Below, one piece after another: positions 17,373-25,700 of a stretch of 64,000 bases of DNA. The DNA is from PALSA-1316 sp964499365 (GTDB lineage: Bacteria; Nitrospirota; Thermodesulfovibrionia; Thermodesulfovibrionales; UBA6898), in assembly GCA_964499365.1 (NCBI GenBank), contig CAZCKU010000007.1, forward strand, positions 1 through 64,000, written 5' to 3'. The number at the start of each line of letters is the position of its first letter. The first letter of the stretch is position 1. The notes beneath the pieces are model-generated. The model was given only the letters and a program-made list of their open reading frames with translations. It searched no databases and was not told where the DNA came from. The translations under genes were made by a program, and so were the position numbers.

Positions 17373-18840
17373 CCCTTCCTGCCGGCGTCTGGAGAAAGGC
17401 GCTGACCGCCTCCCCGTCGAACTGGGTCCCGGAGAACTTCTTCAGTTCGGCCACGGCAATCTCATGCCCAAGCGCCTGCCGGTACGGTCTGGAAGACGTC
17501 ATCGCATCGTAGGTGTCAGCAACCTTGATAATCCTGACAATCAGCGGTATCCGGTGACCCGCCAGACCGTCCGGATAACCTGAGCCGTCAAAGTGCTCGT
17601 GGTGGTTCCTGATGAGCTCCCTCTCCCGCGGAAAGAATTTTATGGGCTTGATTATATTATCCCCGATGACGGGATGCATCTTGATCTCCTGGAACTCGTC
17701 GTCCGTCAACCTCCCGGGCTTCAGCAGGACCGTATCCCTGACGCCGATCTTGCCGATGTCGTGGAGGTAACCGCCAAAGCTCAGAATGTCCCGCTCCTCG
17801 GGGCTGACCGCCATCTGCTGGGCAATCTGCAGGGAATAGGCAGTGACCCTCTCCGAATGCTGCTTGGTGTAGCTGTCCCGCACCTCGATGCTCATGACCA
17901 GAGATTTCAGCGTATTGACGAGGTTGTTATAAAAGACCTCATACAGCGCATTGTTTTCGATCCTGAGTGCAGCCTTTCTGGCAAAGGCAACCGCAAGTGA
18001 TATCTCATAATCGGTAAAGGCCGTACCGTCCGACTTATTCGAAAGGTTCAGGATACCGAAGACCTCTTCATTCATCACAAAAGGGATCGAAAAAAACTGA
18101 TAGGCAAGGGGAGTGCCGGTATGGGGGTTCAGCTCACCGGGTGATGCTATGTAGTAGTTCCTGTCCTTTATGACATGTTCGAAGATCGTCCCGCCCAGAG
18201 GAATTCTGTCTGCAGTTGTGCCTGTCGCACTTTCGATCTTGAGACTTCCGTTGTCGATGATCCCAAAGGACGCCTCGCGGACATTCAGGAGCCGTGAGGA
18301 CATCTCGACAAGGTTTTCGTAAACCTCCCTGTTGTTGAACAGCCCATCCAGCTCCGTGCTGACCATATGGAATATACCGATCTCATACAGGCTTCTGAAG
18401 AGCTCCTTGTTGAGACGCTCGATGGCGGTGCCGCCTTCTCCCGGCTGGGAAAGCCCGTGCAACAGCTTTTTTTCACCAATGATCCTGTCGGCAATCGAAA
18501 TAACCGTGTTGATCTTGAACGGTTTGGTGATAAAATCCCGGGCACCCTCCTTCATCGCATTGATGGCATTGTCGAGGGTCGAAAAACCGGTGATGACGAC
18601 AACTGACTGGAGGGGATTCTTCTTCTTGGTCTCCCTGAGCAGGTCCATGCCGCTCATCCGCGGCATGGTAAGATCCGTAAAAACTATATCATATTCTCGC
18701 TGTCCCAGCTTTTCGAGTCCGTCGAGCCCGTCAACGGCAACATCCGTCTGATACCCTCCGACACTCCCCAGGATATCAAGCAGCACATTCCTGACAACAG
18801 GGTCATCGTCAACTATGAGGACTGTTCCCTTTGTCATCAC
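17350..18840 (-). CDS. Response regulator with GAF and HD-GYP domains
   Basis: 496 aa. Receiver 1-125 with phospho-acceptor Asp56 in FTDLTMP; GAF-like domain about 155-300; HD-GYP c-di-GMP phosphodiesterase about 310-480 with LHDIGKIG and HHEHFDGSGYPDG. It should lower c-di-GMP when phosphorylated, acting against the PilZ brake encoded next in the operon. The start overlaps the upstream receiver gene by 32 bp and the end overlaps the PilZ start by 23 bp. Confidence 0.92.
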   Translation of the reverse strand: MMTKGTVLIVDDDPVVRNVLLDILGSVGGYQTDVAVDGLDGLEKLGQREYDIVFTDLTMPRMSGMDLLRETKKKNPLQSVVVITGFSTLDNAINAMKEGARDFITKPFKINTVISIADRIIGEKKLLHGLSQPGEGGTAIERLNKELFRSLYEIGIFHMVSTELDGLFNNREVYENLVEMSSRLLNVREASFGIIDNGSLKIESATGTTADRIPLGGTIFEHVIKDRNYYIASPGELNPHTGTPLAYQFFSIPFVMNEEVFGILNLSNKSDGTAFTDYEISLAVAFARKAALRIENNALYEVFYNNLVNTLKSLVMSIEVRDSYTKQHSERVTAYSLQIAQQMAVSPEERDILSFGGYLHDIGKIGVRDTVLLKPGRLTDDEFQEIKMHPVIGDNIIKPIKFFPRERELIRNHHEHFDGSGYPDGLAGHRIPLIVRIIKVADTYDAMTSSRPYRQALGHEIAVAELKKFSGTQFDGEAVSAFLQTPAGRGESLGLS

Positions 18841-19408
18841 CCTTAATGAGCCTTTCCTTTAATATTTGGACTTCGTTCTCGGTGAGTACGCCCATGGCAT
18901 TCAGCCGGGCAACCCGCTCCAGCCAGCTGGTCGTCACCTCGGGGTTGCCTCCCGCAGCCACCTTTTTCAGGGCTTCCATATCCCGGTAGGTCTCCCGGAG
19001 ATGCCGCGTCAGTTCCTTGTTTTCATTGACCAGAGTCATACGCTGGAATGCCCTGTCGGCGACAAGGATGATCTCCTGTCCCTTGAACGGCTTGGTAAGA
19101 TAGTCGTAGGCACCCTCTTTGATCGCTTCGAGTGTGGTGTCGAGAGTACCATAGGCGGTCAGTATGACAACCGCAATATCGGAATTCGTCCGAACCGCAT
19201 ATTTGAGCACCTCGATCCCATCGGCGCCGGGCATGCGGAGATCTGTTATAACAAGGCCAACCTCTTCAATCCTCAGTATCCGGATTGCGTCGAGACCGTC
19301 ATGGGCCGCTATAACCGAATATCCCTCCCGTTGCAGGAGAGAGGTTATAACGTCCCGCGCGATTTCGTCGTCGTCAGCAACGAGAATCCTGAAATCCTTC
19401 TTTTCCAT
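18809..19408 (-). CDS. Response regulator with short C-terminal helical domain
   Basis: 199 aa. Receiver domain 1-125 (Asp56 in ITDLRMP), then a coiled segment and a SHOCT-like end (ARLNAMGVLTENEVQILKERL, about 168-190). There is no DNA-binding domain, so output is by protein contact. Likely partner of the PAS kinase at 13953. It lies 1 bp after the small gene 19410-19607. Confidence 0.88.
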   Translation of the reverse strand: MEKKDFRILVADDDEIARDVITSLLQREGYSVIAAHDGLDAIRILRIEEVGLVITDLRMPGADGIEVLKYAVRTNSDIAVVILTAYGTLDTTLEAIKEGAYDYLTKPFKGQEIILVADRAFQRMTLVNENKELTRHLRETYRDMEALKKVAAGGNPEVTTSWLERVARLNAMGVLTENEVQILKERLIKGDDKGNSPHS

Positions 19409-19409
19409 C

Positions 19410-19607
19410 CTACATTGCTTCTTTTATCCGCTCAAGAACCTCATTCTTGGTCTGAGCCAGAATCTGCTTTTTCTTGCCTTCAGCAGATATACTGACGATA
19501 TCCTGAGGTTCTCCATGCTCCTTTTCAAGCAGTGTAGTCGGGTTAAGCTTCGCAACTCTGTTGTAAAGCCTGACGACTTCGTTAAACTGGAAAGGCAACA
19601 CGGTCAT
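19410..19607 (-). CDS. Small protein, first gene of the motor-control operon
   Basis: 65 aa from ATG 19607; GGAGG lies 8 nt ahead. A GTG at 19613 is too close to that RBS. Hydrophilic, helical, ending LAQTKNEVLERIKEAM. No family recognised. It has a sigma-28 promoter and precedes the response regulators, which points to a motility-linked role, possibly as an adaptor. The start of the protein (VLPFQFNEVVRLYNRV) is the most patterned part. Confidence 0.6.
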   Translation of the reverse strand: MTVLPFQFNEVVRLYNRVAKLNPTTLLEKEHGEPQDIVSISAEGKKKQILAQTKNEVLERIKEAM

Positions 19608-19656
19608 TTTCACTACCTCCGAAACATGTCGTTGAGGTTGCGCACCTCTAATTCAT

Positions 19657-19684
19657 GTATCGGTCGATCAGAAAGAAAACTTTA
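19657..19684 (-). promoter_or_regulatory. Sigma-28 promoter of the motor-control operon
   Basis: Minus strand: -35 TAAAGTTT (19677-19684), 12-nt spacer, -10 ACCGATAC (19657-19664), two mismatches to GCCGATAA. Start expected near 19650, leaving a leader of about 43 nt. The -35 is identical to that of flagellin P2 at 20140. Confidence 0.75.
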
Positions 19685-19697
19685 GCGGCAATGTATA

Positions 19698-20061
19698 CCC
19701 CCCCCAAAAAAAACGGGGGATAGAAGCGTCCTCCTTCCATAATTATATACCCGGGCCGCCGGACTGATTACGAACAGCGTTGCGTATTTCCGCCGCAACC
19801 GGGCATCCCGATCCACGAATAATAATAGCACGATCAATGGAAAAAATCCCGGCCGCCCTGAGCAGGGCGGCATTCTTCACAAACCACCCCTTCCGCTTGG
19901 GATATTCCTCAAACCACCCCGGCCGATGGCCACCCCTCCTTATCCAGGGCGGGGAGCTTACTGCTATTTTTTCCGGATTCTCAACAGCTTCCCGTTGCCA
20001 ATAGCTGCCTGCCGGTAGGCAGGACCTGACGCAGGCCGGTGCGGAGCCCCGGAAATCCCCC
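19698..20061. other. Intergenic region upstream of flagellin, repeat-derived
   Basis: This is most of the 710-bp gap between the divergent motor operon and fliC. Seen: C8-A8-C-G5 at 19698-19719 (C5/G5 hairpin); perfect hairpin GCCGCCCTG/CAGGGCGGC at 19852-19871; AAACCACCCC twice (about 19880 and 19911); and the palindrome at 20005-20022. No gene found. It looks like degenerated repeat elements. Confidence 0.5.
20005..20022. repeat. TGCCGGCAGGCAG-family palindrome
   Basis: CTGCCTGCCGGTAGGCAG, one mismatch from a perfect palindrome, in the flagellin upstream region. Confidence 0.6.
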
Positions 20062-20088
20062 TAAATTCTCCCGAAATTTTGCCGATAT
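20062..20088 (+). promoter_or_regulatory. Flagellin sigma-28 promoter P1
   Basis: TAAATTCT (20062-20069), 11-nt spacer, GCCGATAT (20081-20088). It lies 70 bp upstream of P2 in the same direction. The -10 has one mismatch, and the spacing is exactly that of the enterobacterial consensus. Confidence 0.65.
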
Positions 20089-20139
20089 AATAGATGTGAA
20101 CCACCACAGAAAAATTATGAAGAAAAATTAAAAAAACCC

Positions 20140-20167
20140 TAAAGTTTTCTCAAGGGGGGGCCGATAA
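20140..20167 (+). promoter_or_regulatory. Flagellin sigma-28 promoter P2
   Basis: Both 8-mers match the consensus fully: TAAAGTTT (20140-20147), 12-nt spacer ending in a G run, GCCGATAA (20160-20167). Start expected near 20174, giving a leader of about 145 nt that contains the hairpin at 20272-20288. Confidence 0.9.
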
Positions 20168-20271
20168 GAATCTTAGAAGCAGGAAAATCCAGAAGGTCGA
20201 AAAGGAGGATAGAGAGAGCAGAGACCTGAAAGACAAAAAAATGACGCACCCGTCGGTTACCGGCGGCAAAT

Positions 20272-20288
20272 CCGGCAAGAATTGCCGG
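20272..20288 (+). promoter_or_regulatory. Hairpin in the flagellin 5' leader
   Basis: CCGGCAA/TTGCCGG, 7 bp with a 3-nt loop, 30 bp before the fliC ATG and just ahead of the RBS (AGGAGAAG). It may stabilise the mRNA or tune translation. Confidence 0.5.
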
Positions 20289-20317
20289 AACAAAATTCCT
20301 AGAACAGGAGAAGTAAA

Positions 20318-21439
20318 ATGGCTATCAACGATATCAGCTTAACCGCTGGCATGCGCAGCAACCTTACCACCCTTCAGAGCACAGCAGCATTGCTCGACAG
20401 AACGCAGAACAGACTCTCCACCGGTAAAAAAGTTAACTCGGCTATCGACAACCCTACTGCCTTCTTTGCAGCACAGGCACTTAATTCCCGCGCTTCCATC
20501 ATCGACGGTTTGAAGGACCAGATGGGACAGGCGATCCAGACCGTTCAGGCCGCTGACAAGGGCATCAAGGCCATTTCAGCCCTGATCGAGCAGGCAAAAG
20601 GTATTGCACAGCAGGCATCGAGCGCAGAAACAGGCGGCACGTCATTTGATACGGTCACGATCGATCTGACAAGCGTTGCAGCCGGACAGTTTATAACAAT
20701 CGGTGGCGAACGTTTTACCGCGACATCCAGCGGAACCATAACAGCAAATGAGTTTTACGTCGGTGGTAGCAATACCTCTGATGCAGAAGCTCTCGCAGCA
20801 GCTATCAATGCCGACCTCGGTGGCACCTATTCTGCAACCGCAAACGGAAACAGTGTAACCATCGCCGATACAGCCGGTGATGTTGATGCTACCGCTGACG
20901 TTAATGTGGCTGGATCAGCCGGTTCAACTGCTACGGTCAATGACCCTTCAGCTGAGCTTGCATCTCTCCAGGCCCAGTACAATGAATTACTGAACCAGAT
21001 TGATACCCTGGCAGCAGATTCAGGCTACAAGGGAAAGAACCTTCTGGCCGGCAATACCCTCACGGTTGACTTTGAAGGCGGCACGCTCAGTGTCATAGGT
21101 TTCGACGCAACGACAGGTGGAGCGCTTGCACTGACTGATGCAACCTGGACGACTGGCGGAAACATCGATACTGACGTCGACGCTCTTGACGCTGCGCTGA
21201 CGACTCTTCGTACAAACGCATCGTCCTTCTCAGGGAACCTGAGCATCATCACCGTTCGCCAGGACTTCTCGACGAACATGGTTAACGTGCTCGGCGAAGG
21301 CGCAAACAAACTGACCCTCGCTGATACCAACGAGGAAGGCGCAAACATGCTGATGCTCCAGACCAGGCAGTCTCTGGGCACAACAGCACTCAGTCTTTCA
21401 GCACAGGCAGCACAGTCAGTTCTGAGGCTGTTCGGCTAA
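20318..21439 (+). CDS. fliC: Flagellin
   Basis: 373 aa. The conserved N-terminal D0/D1 (about 1-120; NRLSTGKKVNSAIDNPTAFF) and C-terminal D1/D0 (about 290-373; DTNEEGANMLMLQTRQSLG, then AQAAQSVLRLF) flank a variable middle of Thr/Ala/Gly/Ser-rich beta sequence (about 125-225). That region is surface-exposed and a natural target for O-glycosylation. Monomers leave through the flagellar export gate and build the filament. Strong RBS and tandem sigma-28 promoters. The only flagellin in the window. Confidence 0.95.
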   Translation: MAINDISLTAGMRSNLTTLQSTAALLDRTQNRLSTGKKVNSAIDNPTAFFAAQALNSRASIIDGLKDQMGQAIQTVQAADKGIKAISALIEQAKGIAQQASSAETGGTSFDTVTIDLTSVAAGQFITIGGERFTATSSGTITANEFYVGGSNTSDAEALAAAINADLGGTYSATANGNSVTIADTAGDVDATADVNVAGSAGSTATVNDPSAELASLQAQYNELLNQIDTLAADSGYKGKNLLAGNTLTVDFEGGTLSVIGFDATTGGALALTDATWTTGGNIDTDVDALDAALTTLRTNASSFSGNLSIITVRQDFSTNMVNVLGEGANKLTLADTNEEGANMLMLQTRQSLGTTALSLSAQAAQSVLRLFG

Positions 21440-21457
21440 TCGACAATCTCGGGGTAG

Positions 21458-21486
21458 GCAGGGGGAGGAAGAATTCCTCCCCCTGC
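21458..21486 (+). terminator. Strong hairpin after flagellin
   Basis: GCAGGGGGAGGAA pairs with TTCCTCCCCCTGC across a 3-nt loop: 13 perfect pairs, 19 bp past the fliC stop. No T-run follows. It is therefore more likely an mRNA 3'-end stabiliser or partial terminator, which would keep flagellin message above that of the downstream genes. Confidence 0.6.
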
Positions 21487-21505
21487 TACACATGAGGGGT
21501 AATTT

Positions 21506-21964
21506 ATGAACATTCAAAGCATACAGACAGGACAACTGACACAGAACGTGATCAAGTCCGCCGAGAGAGGGCCCTCTCCAGTCGAAAACAGGACGATCGC
21601 TGCTCCGGCTGAGGCTGAGGCACCCCAGCCCTCGGAAGCTGCTATTGTTGCCGGCATCAGTTTTCTGCAGGAACAGTTGACTGAGCTGCTCACCAGTTTT
21701 CCGCCCTTCTTCCCTGCCGGGAGCTACCAGAGGGCGGATCTTATCAGGGGCATCAAGACGATCGAGGAAAAAGTCGGGAAAGCGGTTGTGGATGAGAGCC
21801 TCAAGAAGATGTTTTCCGAAAAACAACTGACAGCCGATGCCTCTGATGACGAGATTTCGTTTTCACTCGACCGGCTGCTTGTCGCAAAGAACCAACTTGT
21901 TGAAAAAACAGCCGCAGCAGCAGAACCGGTGAAGGCCGGTTCGTTCGTCAGTGTGAAGGTCTAA
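21506..21964 (+). CDS. Orphan protein between fliC and flbT
   Basis: 152 aa, not recognised. The N-terminus (MNIQSIQTGQLTQNVIKSAE) and a Pro/Ala-rich linker (about 25-50) look unstructured. Residues 50-140 are helical and acidic (FLQEQLTELLTSFPPFFPAG, KTIEEKVGKAVVDESLKK). No signal peptide or membrane helix. RBS GAGGGG sits about 9 nt before the ATG. Placed in the flagellin transcript ahead of flbT, it may be a chaperone-like or secreted flagellin partner (inference). Confidence 0.65.
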   Translation: MNIQSIQTGQLTQNVIKSAERGPSPVENRTIAAPAEAEAPQPSEAAIVAGISFLQEQLTELLTSFPPFFPAGSYQRADLIRGIKTIEEKVGKAVVDESLKKMFSEKQLTADASDDEISFSLDRLLVAKNQLVEKTAAAAEPVKAGSFVSVKV

Positions 21965-21973
21965 GGATCTCCC

Positions 21974-22372
21974 GTGGCGCTAAAATTAACGCTCAAACCG
22001 CATGAAAAACTGATTATAGGCGGGGCGGTTATCGTCAACGGAGGCGCCCGGTGTGATCTTGTCGTAGAAAATAATGTCCCGATCCTCCGGGAAAAAGACA
22101 TCATGCGTGAGGAGGATGCAACAACCTATTGCAGCAAGATATACTTTATCATCCAGCTGATGTATATTGACGGAAAGAATATTGTGGAATTTCACAACAC
22201 CTACTGGAATCTGGTACGTGAACTGGTCAATGCCGTGCCGAGCACGACCACCTACGTGGATGTCATAAGCGGGCACCTTCTTGTAAATGAGTATTACCAG
22301 GCACTAAAGGCAGCAAAGAAACTGATTGAATACGAACAGGAGGTATTAAAACGTGTACGCAACGCAACTTGA
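21974..22372 (+). CDS. flbT: Flagellin regulator FlbT
   Basis: 132 aa, normal FlbT length. Seen: LTLKPHEKLIIGGAVIVNGG and VPILREKDIMREEDATT, matching the FlbT pattern of a beta-rich N-terminus with ILRxKDIM. Known from Caulobacter: FlbT binds the flagellin mRNA leader and controls its stability, working against FlaF. The hairpin in the fliC leader (20272-20288) would be a natural target. It overlaps flaF by 20 bp. Confidence 0.85.
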   Translation: MALKLTLKPHEKLIIGGAVIVNGGARCDLVVENNVPILREKDIMREEDATTYCSKIYFIIQLMYIDGKNIVEFHNTYWNLVRELVNAVPSTTTYVDVISGHLLVNEYYQALKAAKKLIEYEQEVLKRVRNAT

Positions 22373-22733
22373 GACATACAGAACCGTACAGAAATCCACT
22401 ATGACCGGGCGTGAGATAGAAGCCGCAGCCCTCGCCAGGACAGCCATGCTCCTGAAACGCTGCAAGGACAACTGGGATGCCGATGATACCACCGGCGAAA
22501 GAGCGGAGGCCCTCCGGACTAATCAGCTGATATGGAGCATACTGCAGGGGGAGCTTGCAAAAGATGATAATCCCCTCCCGAAACAGGTCAAAGAAGACCT
22601 TCTCAGTCTCAGCCTTTTTGTTGACAAGAGAATCTTTGAGGTCATGGCGCACCCCGCTCCTGAAAAGCTCGCCATCCTCATAAACATCAACCTCAATATT
22701 GCAGCCGGCCTCAGGAATCAGGCAGTGGCGTAA
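22353..22733 (+). CDS. flaF: Flagellar biosynthesis regulator FlaF
   Basis: 126 aa from a GTG start with a clear RBS (AGGAGG, 8 nt ahead). Seen: TGREIEAAALARTAMLLKRC and the FlaF-like middle RTNQLIWSILQGEL and LLSLSLFVDKRIFEV. Known: FlaF is a flagellin-specific export factor or translation activator paired with FlbT. The overlap with flbT implies coupled translation. Confidence 0.82.
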   Translation: MYATQLETYRTVQKSTMTGREIEAAALARTAMLLKRCKDNWDADDTTGERAEALRTNQLIWSILQGELAKDDNPLPKQVKEDLLSLSLFVDKRIFEVMAHPAPEKLAILININLNIAAGLRNQAVA

Positions 22734-22768
22734 ATAAAAGACTGAACGCTGAAACGAACCGTACCGTT

Positions 22769-25700
22769 TTATTCGATAGTGATCAATCCCAATTGGGCCA
22801 GGGCGTTACGGAAGGCTGATGCCCCCTCTTTCTGCCCATAAGACGTCATCTGTGCAGAGATTCTCTGAAGGGCGGGGATACTGTTAAAGTGCTGTGCTGC
22901 CAGTAAGGCAATCACCTCCTTCGCAGCCTCGAACTCGCCTTTCATGATATGGAGCGCCGCAAGCAGGAGTAAGGCAGGCGGATAGCCCGGCGTCCCGGCA
23001 AGGATATCCTGAATAACACGGGAAGCCTCGTCAGTATTGCCCATGATCAAAGCACAATTCGCCAGATTCAGAGCAGCCTCCTTGAGTCCCGGATCAAGGT
23101 TCAGGGCTCTCCTCGATGCCTCGGCAGCCGGACCGTATTGCTCCAGCATCATCTCAACATAGCCAAGATTAAAGTAGAAATCGGCAACCGGCTTGTCCTG
23201 CGTAGAGCGAATCAACTTCTTCCAGAGTCCCGCAGCCTCGTCATACCGATCAAGATGCTGCGCCTGCGTTGCAAGCTCATGAAGGTATTTCAGATTGTCC
23301 GGGTCCTCGGCGAGCTTCTGCTTCCCCAGATCGTAGTAATGCTCACCCTTTACGTTCTCTCGCTCCTGATTCAGCTTTCCATAATGATGGACGACAACCC
23401 CGCACGGCCTGACCGGGATCCCGGCTGATGTCAGTGAAGCCTCGAGCGTCTCATGAACAGGATCCGCAAAACGCACCCGGTCATCTCTCGTAAACAATCT
23501 GACCTTTGGGCTCGGGAACCACCCGGTCCCTGACTCCTCAGGGTACGTACCGTCATTTGCTGTCCATCCCATGGCACGGACATCGTTCACATAATTTCTG
23601 GTCACGATCGTATATGCCGCTATGGGCAGCGTTTTGTTGTTCAGGAGACCGGTCAGTTCCTGAAAATCAAGCGGCGACAGTACCTCGTCAGCATCCAATA
23701 TGAGGATCCAGTCCCCCGCTGCCTTTGCGAGCGAATAGTTGCGTGCCTCGGAAAAGTCCCCTGTCCAGACAAAGTCATGGACCTTTGCCCCAAAGACCTC
23801 GGCAATCTGCTTTGTCCTGTCAGTTGAACCGGTATCCACCACGACCATCTCATCAACAACCTGCCTGACGCTTCTCAGGCAATGTGCAAGGTAATCCTCT
23901 TCATTCTTCACAATCATGCAGAGCGATAGAGAAGGCTTTTTTGAACGGTCAGCGGCTATGCTCAGGGGGCCCAGCTTCTCACGAACCGAGACAGCCGCAG
24001 CAAGAATCCCGTCGTCAAGGCCAAAGGTCACCAGGGCATCTTCTATCTCCACCATGGCAAGTGGGTACTTCTGCTGCTGAATGAGCGCATCAATAGAGAG
24101 AAATGCAATCGTCTTATTGTGCGGGTACAATCCCCTCGCATCCCGAAAGGCAACTTCCGCATCACTATATCTTCCCAAGGCCGACAAGGCTGAATAGAAG
24201 AGCGTACTGTGGTCCGGCACTGTCGGAGCCAGAACAAAGCCACGTGTCAGATTATGAATTGCCTGATCCCTGTCATCGGATGACCACTGCAGCACCCCAA
24301 GATTCGTATGCGCTTCGCCATAGCCGGGATCTGAATCCACGGCCCTCCTGAAGAACTCCCCAGCCTTTTCCCTATCCCCCCTTTTATATGCCAGGACACC
24401 CGCCAGATTCAGTGCAGAAGCATCGTTATCATGAAGACCCAACATCCTTTCAGCGTAGATACCAGCCTCCTCATCCAGCCCCAAGCCCTCCTTTGCATAT
24501 CCTGCGCATCCAAGTCCATCACGTTCATCCTTCGCCCATTCAGGCATTGCATCAAAAACCTCGGCCGCCTCGGCAAATCTCTTTGCTTCCATCAAAATCC
24601 GGGACAGTTCGTAATATATTTTCTTATGGTCCGGGCTAATTTTTATGCAGTCGACAAGTGCCTCTACTGCCTTGTCCGTTAACCCCCGTTGATGTAACTC
24701 ATCAGCTTTCTCCAAAGCCTTCAAGGCGGCAAACTTTTTTCCAAGCCGGGTCTGCGCCCCCAGCATCCACTTCTTTTCGATAAGCTTCCTGTTCCCTGAC
24801 ATGATCCCGCCATAATCCAGTTTGTTGCCGAGAAAGCTTCGGCTCCCAAAGTGATGGATAAAGACATCACCAGCAATGTAGTTTCTGAATCCCTCCAGTG
24901 CGGCGCGCAAACAGAGGTCGTCGTCCTCAAAATTACCGGTACCAAATGTTTCGTCCAGCAGGCCGGTTTTTTCGACCAACTCTCTCGTGAAGAGCATACA
25001 GAACCCAACGATTCTCCGCAGAGGAATCCGGCGATGGCGATGCTTGTCACGAAACTTCTTTGCATATTCATCAAGATATTCTATCGATCGATAATCCTCT
25101 GAACTGACCCTCTGGGGACCGCTGATATTATTCGTCATGGGACCTACGATACCAGCGTCAGGCGCATGCCGGTGACATTCCAGCATTCCCGAAAGCCAGC
25201 CGTCAGAAACAACGACGTCATTGTTCAGAAGAAGAATAAACTCACCTCCGGAGGCCTCGATACCCTGATTGCACCCCCTGGCAAAGCCTAAGTTATCGCT
25301 ATTTTCGATTACAGAGTAGTTTTCATTCTCCGCTGCCATTTTATTCAGCCACTTCACGGTACCGTCCGTTGACCCGTTGTCGATAAAAACAATCTCATGC
25401 GGTTCGGGAGTATGCTTCCGGATGCTTTGTATGCATTTTTTTGTGTATTCATGTTGATTAAATGTGAGAATTACTATTGAGGTCATCCCCTTTGTAATAC
25501 TCCTGGTAAAAACCGGAAGCCTCGGAGTATTTTCCGCTGAAAAGACTGGCGTGCCTGACTGAACTCCAAGAGTGTAGACATCAGACATTGACATCAACCT
25601 GTCCATTTCGCTGCCGACCTCAGAAGTCATGACATGAGGTCCATCGCCTTTTTTGCCAATGACGACAAACTGATAGGTAAAAAAACGGATCACATCGTTC

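Noticed and set aside
19852..19871. Perfect GC hairpin as a terminator
   Set aside because: No transcript is known to reach it on either strand and the T-run on the minus strand is five nt away; kept as part of a repeat-derived region.
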